NCBI GenBank assembly: GCA_905221105.1
Contig: CAJNBW010000014.1
Location: 1 to 9,625, forward strand
Direction of reading: 5' to 3'
Length of the DNA: 9,625 bases
DNA from: a bacterium
GTDB taxonomy: Bacteria > Bacillota > Bacilli > Lactobacillales > Streptococcaceae
In this document: positions 1-6,334 of the stretch, one piece after another
How the letters are laid out: each line of letters begins with the position of its first letter
Position numbering within the stretch: position 1 is the stretch's first letter
Notes under the pieces: generated by a model
What the model was told of the DNA's origin: nothing
Databases searched by the model: none
What the model saw: the letters and a program-made list of their open reading frames with translations, nothing else
Program-made: the position numbers and the translations under genes

Positions 1-77
1 CGTGACAAATTTCTATATTGTGTTATACTACTTCTACTAATAAAAGCAGGAAGGAGGTAGCACCTTATGACGGATAA
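1..77. repeat. Terminal direct repeat, first copy (circular overlap)
   Basis: Bases 1-77 are identical to 9549-9625. A perfect repeat at the two extreme ends of a contig is what a circular molecule gives when an assembler reads slightly past its starting point, and 77 is a common assembly k-mer length. The repeat cuts through the promoter, ribosome binding site and first codons of the helix-turn-helix gene, which argues against a biological terminal repeat. The unique circle would be 9,548 bp. Confidence 0.9.
2..29 (+). promoter_or_regulatory. Promoter of the helix-turn-helix gene
   Basis: The -35 element GTGACA (2-7) is separated by 16 bp from the -10 element TATACT (24-29). The -10 is preceded by TG at 21-22, giving an extended -10 of the kind common in streptococci. 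The predicted start near base 36 leaves a short leader before the strong ribosome binding site at 50-58. Confidence 0.7.
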
Positions 78-261
78 AATTATCTTTAATAATCTTAATA
101 GTGATATTAAGAAACTGATAGAAAAGGGAGACTTCAAGCATTGGCAAGTAGCAATGCAGTGTGGTGTCTCTCGTCAAACTCTGACGGAATGGCTAAGAAG
201 CCCTCTAACAAAGACACGTAGAGAACGTATTCTAAATGCCATTAAAATTCTTCAGTCTTAA
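67..261 (+). CDS. Small helix-turn-helix DNA-binding protein
   Basis: This 64-residue protein is almost entirely a helix-turn-helix unit. Residues about 25-44 (HWQVAMQCGVSRQTLTEWLR) have the expected pattern of first helix, glycine turn and recognition helix, followed by a basic segment (KTRRER) and a final amphipathic helix. A very strong ribosome binding site, AAGGAGGT (51-58), fixes the ATG start. The gene has its own promoter and is followed by an intrinsic terminator and a separate promoter for the recombinase gene, so it is a single-gene transcript. Proteins of this size beside a tyrosine recombinase are often excisionase-like directionality factors or small repressors; either role is inference. 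The recombinase promoter is 46 bp downstream, so regulation of that gene is the most natural guess. Confidence 0.85.
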   Translation: MTDKIIFNNLNSDIKKLIEKGDFKHWQVAMQCGVSRQTLTEWLRSPLTKTRRERILNAIKILQS

Positions 262-267
262 CTCTCT

Positions 268-296
268 GAAATGCTTATTTTATAGGCTTTTCTTTT
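268..296 (+). terminator. Intrinsic terminator after the helix-turn-helix gene
   Basis: GCTTAT (273-278) pairs with ATAGGC (282-287), with one G-T wobble, around a three-base TTT loop. TTTTCTTTT follows at 288-296. It lies just after the stop codon at 259-261 and isolates this gene from the recombinase gene. Confidence 0.65.
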
Positions 297-306
297 AAAA
301 TCTACC

Positions 307-335
307 TTGACTACTACTACTTGACATGCTATACT
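307..335 (+). promoter_or_regulatory. Strong promoter of the recombinase operon
   Basis: TTGACT (307-312) and TATACT (330-335) are separated by exactly 17 bp, with TG at 327-328 forming an extended -10. This is close to the sigma-A consensus. A second TTGACA at 321-326 overlaps the spacer; it is too close to the -10 to act as its -35. Confidence 0.8.
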
Positions 336-382
336 TGATTTAGTTGTGTATAAAACTCAATAAATGTAGAAAAGGTAAGAAA

Positions 383-1330
383 ATGTACTCACTTCAAAAG
401 GAAAATAATCTAAGCACACATCTATATAGTTTTATAGATTTTGTACAGACGACACAGGCAACTAAAGATACTTACACAAGAGAGATACGCCAATTCTTAA
501 CATATCTAGCAGATAAAGGCATCACAGAACCTCAGAGAGCGGATATACTAAGCTACGTGCAATATCTTAAAGATAAGGGTCTAAAGCCTACTACAGTACA
601 AAATTATGTCATTGCCGTTAAACAGCTCTTTAATTGGCTTGAAGTAGAGTTTGGCTATACAAACATTGCTAAAGGAATTAAAGGAGCAAAAATCAGCAAA
701 GCACACAAGAAAGATAACTTTTCTTTGTCACAGGTTGCTGAAATTCTGAAATCTATTGATACAAGTAACGAAACAGGGGCTAGAACCTACGCTATTATCT
801 TATTGATGACTACCACAGCACTAAGGACTATTGAGGTTCACAGAGCTGATATAGGCGATATAAGAAACATTGATGGTAAGTTCTATCTATACGTTCAAGG
901 TAAAGGACACACAGAAAAAGATACCCCTGTACAGCTCACAGAAGCCTCATATAAGGCTCTTACAAGCTATCTAAGCTATCGTAAGTCTAATAAGGTTGAA
1001 GACCCTCTATTTACCTCTACAAGCAACAATAGCAAGGGTAAACGCATTACAACACGTACAATAAGTACCATGATGAAAGATTGCTTTAAACAAGCTGGAT
1101 TTGATAGCCCAAGGCTAACAGCTCATAGTCTAAGACACACAGGTATAACCGAAGCGTACAAGGCTATGAAGAAAGCTGGAATAGCTGACACTCTATCAGA
1201 GGTACAAAAATACGCACGTCATGCAAACCCTGCTACAAGTCAAATCTACATACACGAAGAAGAGCAGAAAAACAATCTAGGAACTAATTTAGTTTCTGAA
1301 TTGCTAGAAAATGCTTTAGCTGAAGTGTAG
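383..1330 (+). CDS. Tyrosine site-specific recombinase (integrase/resolvase type)
   Basis: This 315-residue protein belongs to the phage-integrase/Xer superfamily. An N-terminal core-binding domain (about residues 10-100, with the typical TKDTYTREIRQFLTYL helix) precedes the catalytic domain. The complete active site is visible: Arg148 in TALRTIEV, Lys174 in the beta-hairpin QGKGHTEKD, His248 and Arg251 in HSLRH, His280 in ARHANPATSQ and the nucleophile Tyr289 in SQIYIHEE. The ATG at 383 is chosen because AAAGG (371-375) sits 7 bp upstream; an in-frame TTG at 344 lies almost on the transcription start and has no ribosome binding site. On a small plasmid such an enzyme usually resolves multimers, though integration into a chromosome is possible. 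It is followed after 15 bp by a co-transcribed DNA-binding protein gene. Confidence 0.95.
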   Translation: MYSLQKENNLSTHLYSFIDFVQTTQATKDTYTREIRQFLTYLADKGITEPQRADILSYVQYLKDKGLKPTTVQNYVIAVKQLFNWLEVEFGYTNIAKGIKGAKISKAHKKDNFSLSQVAEILKSIDTSNETGARTYAIILLMTTTALRTIEVHRADIGDIRNIDGKFYLYVQGKGHTEKDTPVQLTEASYKALTSYLSYRKSNKVEDPLFTSTSNNSKGKRITTRTISTMMKDCFKQAGFDSPRLTAHSLRHTGITEAYKAMKKAGIADTLSEVQKYARHANPATSQIYIHEEEQKNNLGTNLVSELLENALAEV

Positions 1331-1345
1331 AAAAGAGGATATAAA

Positions 1346-1732
1346 ATGGCACAAATCAACATTAAACTAACAGAAGAGCAAAAATCACAGATTCAAGAGA
1401 TTGCAAAAGAAAAAGGGCTGACGGTAACACAGCTAGTTATAACTTCTATACTCGATAAAGAAGTTTTATATACGAAAAATGAAGATTTATATACCAAGGT
1501 AGACCGTATAGAAGACGATATAGACGGTATAGAAAATCGTATAGAAAATGACTCAATCGGTGTAGAAAACAGTATATACAAAGAACTATATGAAGTGCTG
1601 TTAAAGCAGATAGAACAAAAGGATACGCAGATAGACCAGCTTCACAAAATTATATATAACAAGGATACCTTGCTTATAGAAGACCAGCAAAAAAAGAAAC
1701 ATTGGTGGCAATTCTGGTTGCCTAGCGTATAG
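1346..1732 (+). CDS. Ribbon-helix-helix/coiled-coil protein, possible partition or maintenance protein
   Basis: This 128-residue protein has three parts. Residues 1-38 fit a ribbon-helix-helix fold: strand INIKL, then two helices around KEKGLTVTQLV. Residues 40-115 are charged and probably coiled coil, with two short internal repeats (LYTKNED/LYTKVD and RIEDDIDGIENRIEN). The C-terminus is a short aromatic tail with basic residues before it (KKKHWWQFWLP). A ribosome binding site, AAGAGGA (1333-1339), fixes the start. The order DNA-binding domain, coiled coil, C-terminal tail is shared with single-component plasmid partition proteins such as Par of staphylococcal pSK1, and with proteins encoded near rep in lactococcal plasmids. 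No ParA-type ATPase is present. The partition role is inference; a regulator or an accessory protein of the recombinase is also possible. Confidence 0.85.
   Translation: MAQINIKLTEEQKSQIQEIAKEKGLTVTQLVITSILDKEVLYTKNEDLYTKVDRIEDDIDGIENRIENDSIGVENSIYKELYEVLLKQIEQKDTQIDQLHKIIYNKDTLLIEDQQKKKHWWQFWLPSV
1465..1579 (+). repeat. Short TTTATATAC and GTATAGAAA repeats inside the coiled-coil gene
   Basis: TTTATATAC occurs at 1465-1473 and 1486-1494, exactly 21 bp apart. GTATAGAA-type units start at 1506, 1518 (ATATAGAC), 1527, 1539 and 1560 (GTGTAGAA). They encode the repeated LYTK and RIE/GIE residues, so protein repetition explains part of the pattern. However, the same two motifs recur in the non-coding stretch downstream (1727-1808), which coding constraint does not explain. 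Confidence 0.6.
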
Positions 1733-1808
1733 AAAGTAGGTAACACGTTTCTATACCATCTAGACGTTTTATATACGCTTGTATAGAAAGCATCTAGACG
1801 ATATATAC
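1727..1808. promoter_or_regulatory. Clustered repeat region: operator, centromere-like or recombination site
   Basis: This 82-bp stretch combines several repeats. GTATAGAAA occurs at 1727-1735 and 1781-1789 and, inverted (TTTCTATAC), at 1748-1756; the first and third form an inverted pair around a 12-bp centre. CATCTAGACG occurs at 1757-1766 and 1791-1800, each followed by TATATAC. The second CATCTAGACG lies in the spacer of the rep-operon promoter, which fits an operator for one of the two ribbon-helix-helix proteins encoded on either side. The inverted pair could instead be a core site for the tyrosine recombinase encoded just upstream. Confidence 0.65.
1779..1807 (+). promoter_or_regulatory. 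Promoter of the replication operon
   Basis: TTGTAT (1779-1784) and TATATA (1802-1807) are separated by 17 bp. The repeats GTATAGAAA and CATCTAGACG lie within the promoter, so a protein bound there would block RNA polymerase. Transcription would begin near 1814, leaving about 70 bases of leader before the first gene. Confidence 0.55.
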
Positions 1809-1886
1809 CTAGTGTTATTTTGTAATTTACTACTAAAACTTTCCCTTTAAATCAACTTTTTATTTCCTTATCTGAAAGAGAGAACT

Positions 1887-2120
1887 ATGACTACTAATCT
1901 TAATGGAAGACCTATAATTGAAGAAATGAAGAGAGATAAGAGACTTAATCTTGTAATCACAGAAAAGCTAAAAAATGAGCTTCAGACAGGAGCTAGACTA
2001 AAGCAGACCTCTGTGAACTCACTTATTATTGAAATCTGTCAGCAATGGATTTTTGATAACTTTGAGGCTCTATCTCAATTCAATGAACTATCAGAAAAAC
2101 TAAGCAACAAGAGAGGATAA
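1887..2120 (+). CDS. Small ribbon-helix-helix regulator (CopG/Arc-like)
   Basis: This 77-residue protein fits a minimal ribbon-helix-helix repressor. The strand is KRLNLVI (residues 18-24), helix A is TEKLKNELQTGARL (25-38), the turn is KQTSVN and helix B is SLIIEICQQWIFD (45-57). A hydrophilic tail follows. Such proteins dimerise, and the paired strand inserts into the DNA major groove. It is the first gene of the three-gene replication operon, and repeats lie in the promoter just upstream. Autorepression and copy-number control, as for CopG of pMV158-type plasmids, is therefore likely, but that is inference from position. The ribosome binding site (GAAAGAGAG, 1874-1882) is weaker than its neighbours'. 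The next gene begins 2 bp after the stop codon. Confidence 0.85.
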   Translation: MTTNLNGRPIIEEMKRDKRLNLVITEKLKNELQTGARLKQTSVNSLIIEICQQWIFDNFEALSQFNELSEKLSNKRG

Positions 2121-2122
2121 GA

Positions 2123-3010
2123 ATGAGTAACAGAACTAAAGACACCATCATAAAAGAGTTAGAACAAATTAGAAATAATATTGTGGTTAATAGTCTTCAA
2201 AATATCTTAGAGGTAAAAAATCCTAAAAGTTATGATGTAGACAAACTAACAGACCAATATAACACACTTCTAATGGAGCTTTCCTTCTGTGACTTAAATA
2301 TTAGTACCGAAGGGGAAGAATGGGAAATCATTCAGCAATACTACTCCTCTGATACTTTCTCTAACGAATTGAAGACTAATAATCCTAAAATTGAAACAAT
2401 AGTCTCTCAACTAGTATCAAATAAACTATACTTTGACATAAGATATACAACTACAAATCTTATCAGAGCTATAGAATATATCAAACAGGATGTAGAAACC
2501 TCTACTTACTTCTATAATGCACAAATATGGAAACTATGCTACTTGTTCAAACTAGGTATAGATAGCACAGGAGAAATAGCTCCAGAAATGATTAACTCTT
2601 TCAAAGAAAACTATGACACAATAGTTGATAATCTAGCCTATCAACTTGCCTTTATAGAGTTAGTTAAATTGTTTGCTGATGTACTTGAAGCTCCACAGCT
2701 TAAAAAGAATAATCTAAAAGTTGATAGAGATTCATTAAATGCTCTTCTAAACTTTGTAATACAGCATAAGATACAAGATGAGCCTGAGATAAAACCATTT
2801 AGCAACCTTACAAAGAATATCACTCTAACTAAGACACAAAGAAAACCTAAGCTTGATTATGATTTTCTTTCGCTTACTATGATACCTAGAACTCAGATAA
2901 CTGACTTTGATATAGCTTACATTGAATCTAAGAGAACATTAGAAACAGTTCTACAGCAGTATAAAAGTTTGATTTCTGTCAAATATCTAGAAAAGAGGTC
3001 TAATTGGTAG
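2123..3010 (+). CDS. Hypothetical protein of the replication operon
   Basis: I do not recognise this 295-residue protein. It looks soluble and mostly alpha-helical, has no signal peptide or membrane segment, and contains no nucleotide-binding or nuclease motif that I can see. Visible landmarks are an N-terminal charged helix (TKDTIIKELEQIRNNI), a Trp/Tyr-rich middle (residues 128-143, YFYNAQIWKLCYLF) and a basic stretch around 230-244. The start is supported by AGAGGA (2112-2117), 5 bp upstream. The gene lies 2 bp after the regulator and its last 7 bases overlap the next gene, so it is co-translated with the probable initiator. That tight coupling suggests a partner needed in a fixed ratio to Rep, such as an initiation co-factor, helicase loader or copy-control protein; none can be chosen from sequence alone. 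Confidence 0.8.
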   Translation: MSNRTKDTIIKELEQIRNNIVVNSLQNILEVKNPKSYDVDKLTDQYNTLLMELSFCDLNISTEGEEWEIIQQYYSSDTFSNELKTNNPKIETIVSQLVSNKLYFDIRYTTTNLIRAIEYIKQDVETSTYFYNAQIWKLCYLFKLGIDSTGEIAPEMINSFKENYDTIVDNLAYQLAFIELVKLFADVLEAPQLKKNNLKVDRDSLNALLNFVIQHKIQDEPEIKPFSNLTKNITLTKTQRKPKLDYDFLSLTMIPRTQITDFDIAYIESKRTLETVLQQYKSLISVKYLEKRSNW

Positions 3011-3966
3011 ATACATACATTATTGAGAGAAGAAATGATAGAAAAAATGTTGAGAAATCAGAAACCTCTTCTAGATTCATTCCTAGTTCTCGTTTGACTG
3101 TAGATAATAGTCTTATAACAAAAGAGTTAATAAACTATGGACTTATAGAAAAAGCTAATACAATAGAATCAAGCTTTAGCGCTAGACAAGCAGGGAAAAA
3201 AACAGGTTCTCTGAATTATACTACGCTAGAAGTCATTGAAAACGAATTGAACCTATCTAGATTTGAAGTAGCACTTATGAACTCAATAGGTACACTAATA
3301 GAGGCAGGTAATGAGTTTCTAACTATCAATAGAATTTGTAGTCTTATATCTGGTAATAAATCTACACACGTAAGTAATGACACTCGTAAGAAAGTAGAAA
3401 TTTTACTTGATAATCTACATAAAACTGAAGTAGAAATTGATAGAACAGAAGTAATGGAACAATTTGGCTTAGATGGAGAATTGATAATTAAAGGTCAAAT
3501 ACTAAATTATGACGAAGTTATACATATTCTAAATAATAAGAAATCAAAAGCCTACAGATTCTATCGTCTACCTCTCTTATATACTAATGCGAAGGATATA
3601 AATCATATATACTCGCTAGAAAGTAATAGACTTTCTCTTCCTGAAGATGTACGCTTTTCAACTACAAATATTGTACTCAATCTCTATATAAACGACTTAA
3701 TCAATGTCATGATTAACAAACATGGTAAATGGTCAAATATTATTGATTTAAACAATATATATGAAAGAATAGAAGAAGAAAACAATAAACTAGACATTAA
3801 GTTTCAGAAAATACCTAAACCTCTAACACCTAGACAAAAAAACACTATCAAAAATAATTCAATCAGCATATTAGATAAGTTAGTTGATTGTAAGGTGATA
3901 GCAGGGTATGAATATGAAGGAACTACAAGAGCTAAAAATGAAAAATTTGTTATTAAGCTACTGTAG
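3004..3966 (+). CDS. Probable iteron-binding plasmid replication initiator (Rep)
   Basis: This 320-residue protein shows the organisation of two-winged-helix theta initiators. A first domain (about residues 84-150, from SRFEVALMNSIGTLIEAG to the EVEIDRTEV strand) is linked by KAYRFYRLPLLY to a second (about 220-318) that ends in a helix-strand-turn-strand unit (ISILDKLVDCKVIAGYEYEG, then FVIKL) shaped like a wing. The likely start is TTG at 3004: AGAGG (2994-2998) lies 5 bp upstream, and the start overlaps the previous stop in the 7-base stretch TTGGTAG. Three perfect 21-bp repeats begin at the last base of its stop codon, the classic position for the origin such proteins bind. Family membership is judged by architecture and context, not by a search; no nickase motif of rolling-circle Reps was seen. 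Confidence 0.7.
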   Translation: MVDTYIIERRNDRKNVEKSETSSRFIPSSRLTVDNSLITKELINYGLIEKANTIESSFSARQAGKKTGSLNYTTLEVIENELNLSRFEVALMNSIGTLIEAGNEFLTINRICSLISGNKSTHVSNDTRKKVEILLDNLHKTEVEIDRTEVMEQFGLDGELIIKGQILNYDEVIHILNNKKSKAYRFYRLPLLYTNAKDINHIYSLESNRLSLPEDVRFSTTNIVLNLYINDLINVMINKHGKWSNIIDLNNIYERIEEENNKLDIKFQKIPKPLTPRQKNTIKNNSISILDKLVDCKVIAGYEYEGTTRAKNEKFVIKLL

Positions 3967-4028
3967 TTTGACTACACGAAATGTAAGTTTGACTACACGA
4001 AATGTAAGTTTGACTACACGAAATGTAA
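3966..4028. repeat. Three perfect 21-bp iterons (probable origin of replication)
   Basis: Units at 3966-3986, 3987-4007 and 4008-4028 are identical and abut without spacers; each begins GTTTGACTACACG and ends AAATGTAA. A fourth unit starts (GTT, 4029-4031) and then diverges. The period of 21 bp is two helical turns, so bound Rep molecules would line up on one face of the DNA. The array abuts the rep stop codon and is followed by an AT-rich stretch. Confidence 0.9.
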
Positions 4029-4030
4029 GT

Positions 4031-4054
4031 TAGAGAGTTTTAAAAAACCCTCTA
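4031..4054. other. Inverted repeat beside the iterons
   Basis: TAGAGAGTTTT (4031-4041) and AAAACCCTCTA (4044-4054) form an 11-bp dyad with one mismatch and a two-base loop. It could be a weak terminator for the rep operon, but no T-run follows on the plus strand. It could equally be a structural part of the origin. Confidence 0.5.
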
Positions 4055-4123
4055 ATCGCTTATATACCAAGGGTTTACAGCATTTAGTGAGTTGCCTATA
4101 AATAATATAAATTATATAACTGT
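4055..4123. other. AT-rich tract, candidate DNA-unwinding element
   Basis: After the iterons and dyad the sequence becomes very AT-rich, especially 4097-4120, which contains a single C among A and T. Iteron origins normally carry such a tract next to the Rep-binding repeats for strand opening. The same bases contain the -10 of the helicase-gene promoter, so replication and transcription signals overlap. No good DnaA box is visible here. Confidence 0.5.
4074..4102 (+). promoter_or_regulatory. Promoter of the primase-helicase gene
   Basis: TTTACA (4074-4079) and TATAAA (4097-4102) are separated by 17 bp. Transcription would start near 4109, giving a leader of about 80 bases that contains the GC-rich hairpin at 4124-4149. 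Confidence 0.65.
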
Positions 4124-4149
4124 GAGCCCCCAGCTTTAGGCTGGGGCTC
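4124..4149. other. GC-rich stem-loop in the leader of the primase-helicase gene
   Basis: GAGCCCCCAGC (4124-4134) pairs with GCTGGGGCTC (4140-4149) over 10 bp with one bulged C and a TTTAG loop. It stands out sharply from the AT-rich surroundings and has no T-run after it, so it is not an ordinary terminator. It could be an mRNA leader structure, a single-strand initiation signal, or a remnant of an IS200/IS605-type end, which often carries similar hairpins. Confidence 0.6.
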
Positions 4150-4190
4150 CCTCTACTCTAATGCTGTAACTAAACACAAAAAGGAGAATT

Positions 4191-6293
4191 ATGGTAATTT
4201 ATTATAGCAAAGGTTACAACATCCAGTTGAAACAAATTAAAGATAAAGGCTTAATGGAATGGTTAGCAGACTATGAAGCTCCTGACTTAACAGGTAAAGA
4301 GACAACTAAAGAATTAAAAGCCAAAGAAGTAGAGTATCTTATCAGTGGCAAAATGTCACATCCTATAAGAAATGATGCTAATCTGCTGACAAGAGATGCA
4401 ATCATGCTGGACTATGACTTTAAGGTTAAAGATGATAATGAACACACAATCACAGCCGAGGAGTTAATAAAAAAAGTAGAAAAAGTTCTAAAAGGGTATA
4501 ACTATGCTGTTTTTCCTTCCTTTAGTGCTAGTGAAATTGAACCTTGTTATCATGTTATTGTCCCTCTTGATAGAGCATTAGGTAGAGAAGAATATATCTA
4601 CAACTTTATCAAATTAGCTAAACTAATTGATATACCTGTAGATGATAAAATGCTAAATTGGTCTCAGCTAATTGGTTTACCTGTAAAAACTGATACTAAT
4701 AAAGACTTAGAATCTAAAACGATTATAGACCAAAGCCTTTATCATGCTGAAGATGTAGCAGACTTAAAAGTAAGCTATGGAGATACTGAATCAAAAGCTA
4801 TCTCTAAGTTCAAAGAGGAGCAAAAAAAGCTGTTAAATCCTACAAAACATAAAGAACCTTCACAAGCATCTCAGAAAGACACAGGAGGCTCACAGAGCGT
4901 TTCTAAAAGAATCACTGATGAAATAGCCCTATCTATGTTTGAAGACTATGTAGAGCACGACAGAGCCAATTTAGAGGAATATGATAATGCTTTATCATCA
5001 ATACAAGTATTAGCTAAATCTGTAAAAGAAGGACTAATAAGCAAAAGCCTAGCCTCTCAATGCTGTGAGATAATGGCATTAGGTAATGATGAATGGTATA
5101 AAGGAAATATTGAAAAGCTAGAACATGCTTTTAGGGAACAAATACGAACCCAGTACAGCTTTACAGATAAGTTTGTCATTGCTGTAGGGAATATTGAGAA
5201 ATATAGAGAGTATCTTCCCTTAGAGTCTGAAGTAATTGAAGGACTACTTGCTATTGATTTTGAAAAAGATACACTAGACACAGTAGATGATAAATTACTA
5301 AAACACCTATCTGAAGAGCAGAAAAAGCAACTTTATCTAAATAATAGCACAGAGAAACAGCTAGAATCATTCCTAGAAAGTATTAAAGATGAAAGTCTTG
5401 TTAAGCCTATTCCTACAGGTTTTAAGCTTCTAGATGAGACATTAAATGGTGGAATTAAGCAAGGACTTTATGCTATAGGAGCAATCTCTTCATTAGGTAA
5501 AACAACGTTAGTCCATCAAATTGCTGATAATCTAGCTAAAGATGGTCATGATGTGTTATTCTTCAGTTTAGAGATGGATAAGTCCCAAATGTTGAGTAAA
5601 TCACTTTCTAGATTGTCTTATCAAATAGCAGAAGAAGAAGGTAAAGATACAGATAAGTTTGCCTTGTGCCATAGTGATATTGTGCAAGCTTATAAGTTAA
5701 AAGGTAAGCAGGTAGAGATGTTAGATACAGCTGTAGAAACCTACAAAGCCAACTATGCTAGAAATATTAGATATGAATATGGGGCTAAATCTGGTGAAGA
5801 GATTGCTAGAATAGTAGATAATCATATCAAATACACAGAGAAGAAGCCTATTGTTATCGTTGACTTTTTACAGTATGTTAAAGGCACTAAGCAAGATGCT
5901 AGAATGGCAACTAATGAGAATGTAGCAATACTTAAAGATTTAGTTGTAAAACATGGTATCCCTGTAATTCTTATTTCTAGTTTTAACCGTTCTTCTTACA
6001 AGACACAAGCTAGTATGGAATCATTTAAAGAGAGTGGTGAAATAGAGTATATAAGTGATGTCCTAATTGGTCTACAGTTAAAAGGCTGTCAGGGAGAAGG
6101 TGATAGTATTCAACAAGACATTGATAATGCTAAAGCTAAGCCGATTAGAAGTGTTGAATTAAAACTATTGAAACAACGTGATGGAATAGCAACTAGAACT
6201 ATTCACTTTAAATATAATCCAAGGTTTAACTATTTTGAGGAAGATATAGTAGCTAATAGAAGAGCTGAGAAAGAGAAGAATATCAAGAAGTAG
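4191..6293 (+). CDS. Primase-polymerase-like/DnaB-type helicase fusion protein
   Basis: This 700-residue protein should act at the replication fork. The C-terminal half (about residues 400-685) is a DnaB-like RecA fold: Walker A GAISSLGKTT (430-439), the FFSLEMDKSQM motif (458-467), Walker B PIVIVDFLQYV (553-563), PVILISSFNRS (591-601), ESGEIEYISDV (614-624) and the KQRDG arginine-finger loop (661-665). The N-terminal part (about 1-200) resembles archaeo-eukaryotic-type primase-polymerases: LDYDF (73-77, Asp74 and Asp76) would be the first metal motif, followed by FPSFSAS...CYHVIVPLDR (108-128) and DDKMLNWSQLIGLPV (151-165). The histidine usual in the second motif is not obvious, so priming activity is uncertain. 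AAGGAG (4181-4186) fixes the start. The gene has its own promoter beside the iterons and ends at a bidirectional terminator. Confidence 0.85.
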   Translation: MVIYYSKGYNIQLKQIKDKGLMEWLADYEAPDLTGKETTKELKAKEVEYLISGKMSHPIRNDANLLTRDAIMLDYDFKVKDDNEHTITAEELIKKVEKVLKGYNYAVFPSFSASEIEPCYHVIVPLDRALGREEYIYNFIKLAKLIDIPVDDKMLNWSQLIGLPVKTDTNKDLESKTIIDQSLYHAEDVADLKVSYGDTESKAISKFKEEQKKLLNPTKHKEPSQASQKDTGGSQSVSKRITDEIALSMFEDYVEHDRANLEEYDNALSSIQVLAKSVKEGLISKSLASQCCEIMALGNDEWYKGNIEKLEHAFREQIRTQYSFTDKFVIAVGNIEKYREYLPLESEVIEGLLAIDFEKDTLDTVDDKLLKHLSEEQKKQLYLNNSTEKQLESFLESIKDESLVKPIPTGFKLLDETLNGGIKQGLYAIGAISSLGKTTLVHQIADNLAKDGHDVLFFSLEMDKSQMLSKSLSRLSYQIAEEEGKDTDKFALCHSDIVQAYKLKGKQVEMLDTAVETYKANYARNIRYEYGAKSGEEIARIVDNHIKYTEKKPIVIVDFLQYVKGTKQDARMATNENVAILKDLVVKHGIPVILISSFNRSSYKTQASMESFKESGEIEYISDVLIGLQLKGCQGEGDSIQQDIDNAKAKPIRSVELKLLKQRDGIATRTIHFKYNPRFNYFEEDIVANRRAEKEKNIKK

Positions 6294-6296
6294 ATA

Positions 6297-6332
6297 AAAA
6301 TTCCCTACAACTTCTGTTGTTAGGGAATTTTT
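6297..6332. terminator. Bidirectional terminator between helicase and lipoprotein genes
   Basis: AAAATTCCCTACAAC (6297-6311) pairs with the complementary arm at 6316-6331 with one bulged base and a TTCT loop. T-runs flank it on both strands, so it can end the plus-strand helicase transcript and the minus-strand lipoprotein transcript. Confidence 0.9.
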
Positions 6333-6334
6333 GA

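Noticed and set aside
344..382. TTG start for the recombinase, adding 13 residues
   Set aside because: It lies about 9 bases after the -10 element, has no ribosome binding site, and the ATG at 383 has AAAGG at good spacing.
1393..1581. Minus-strand frame opposite the coiled-coil gene; similar frames at 2641-2823 and 5057-5281 (minus) and 6825-7010 (plus)
   Set aside because: All lie opposite convincing genes, with low-complexity Ser/Phe-rich products and no ribosome binding sites or promoters of their own.
1813..1858. Possible minus-strand promoter (TTGATT, 17 bp, TAGTAA) for an antisense copy-control RNA
   Set aside because: The -10 is poor and no terminator hairpin follows on that strand, so an antisense RNA cannot be supported.
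3966..4028. Short tandem repeats considered as a CRISPR array
   Set aside because: The units abut without spacers and sit beside a replication initiator gene, so they are iterons.
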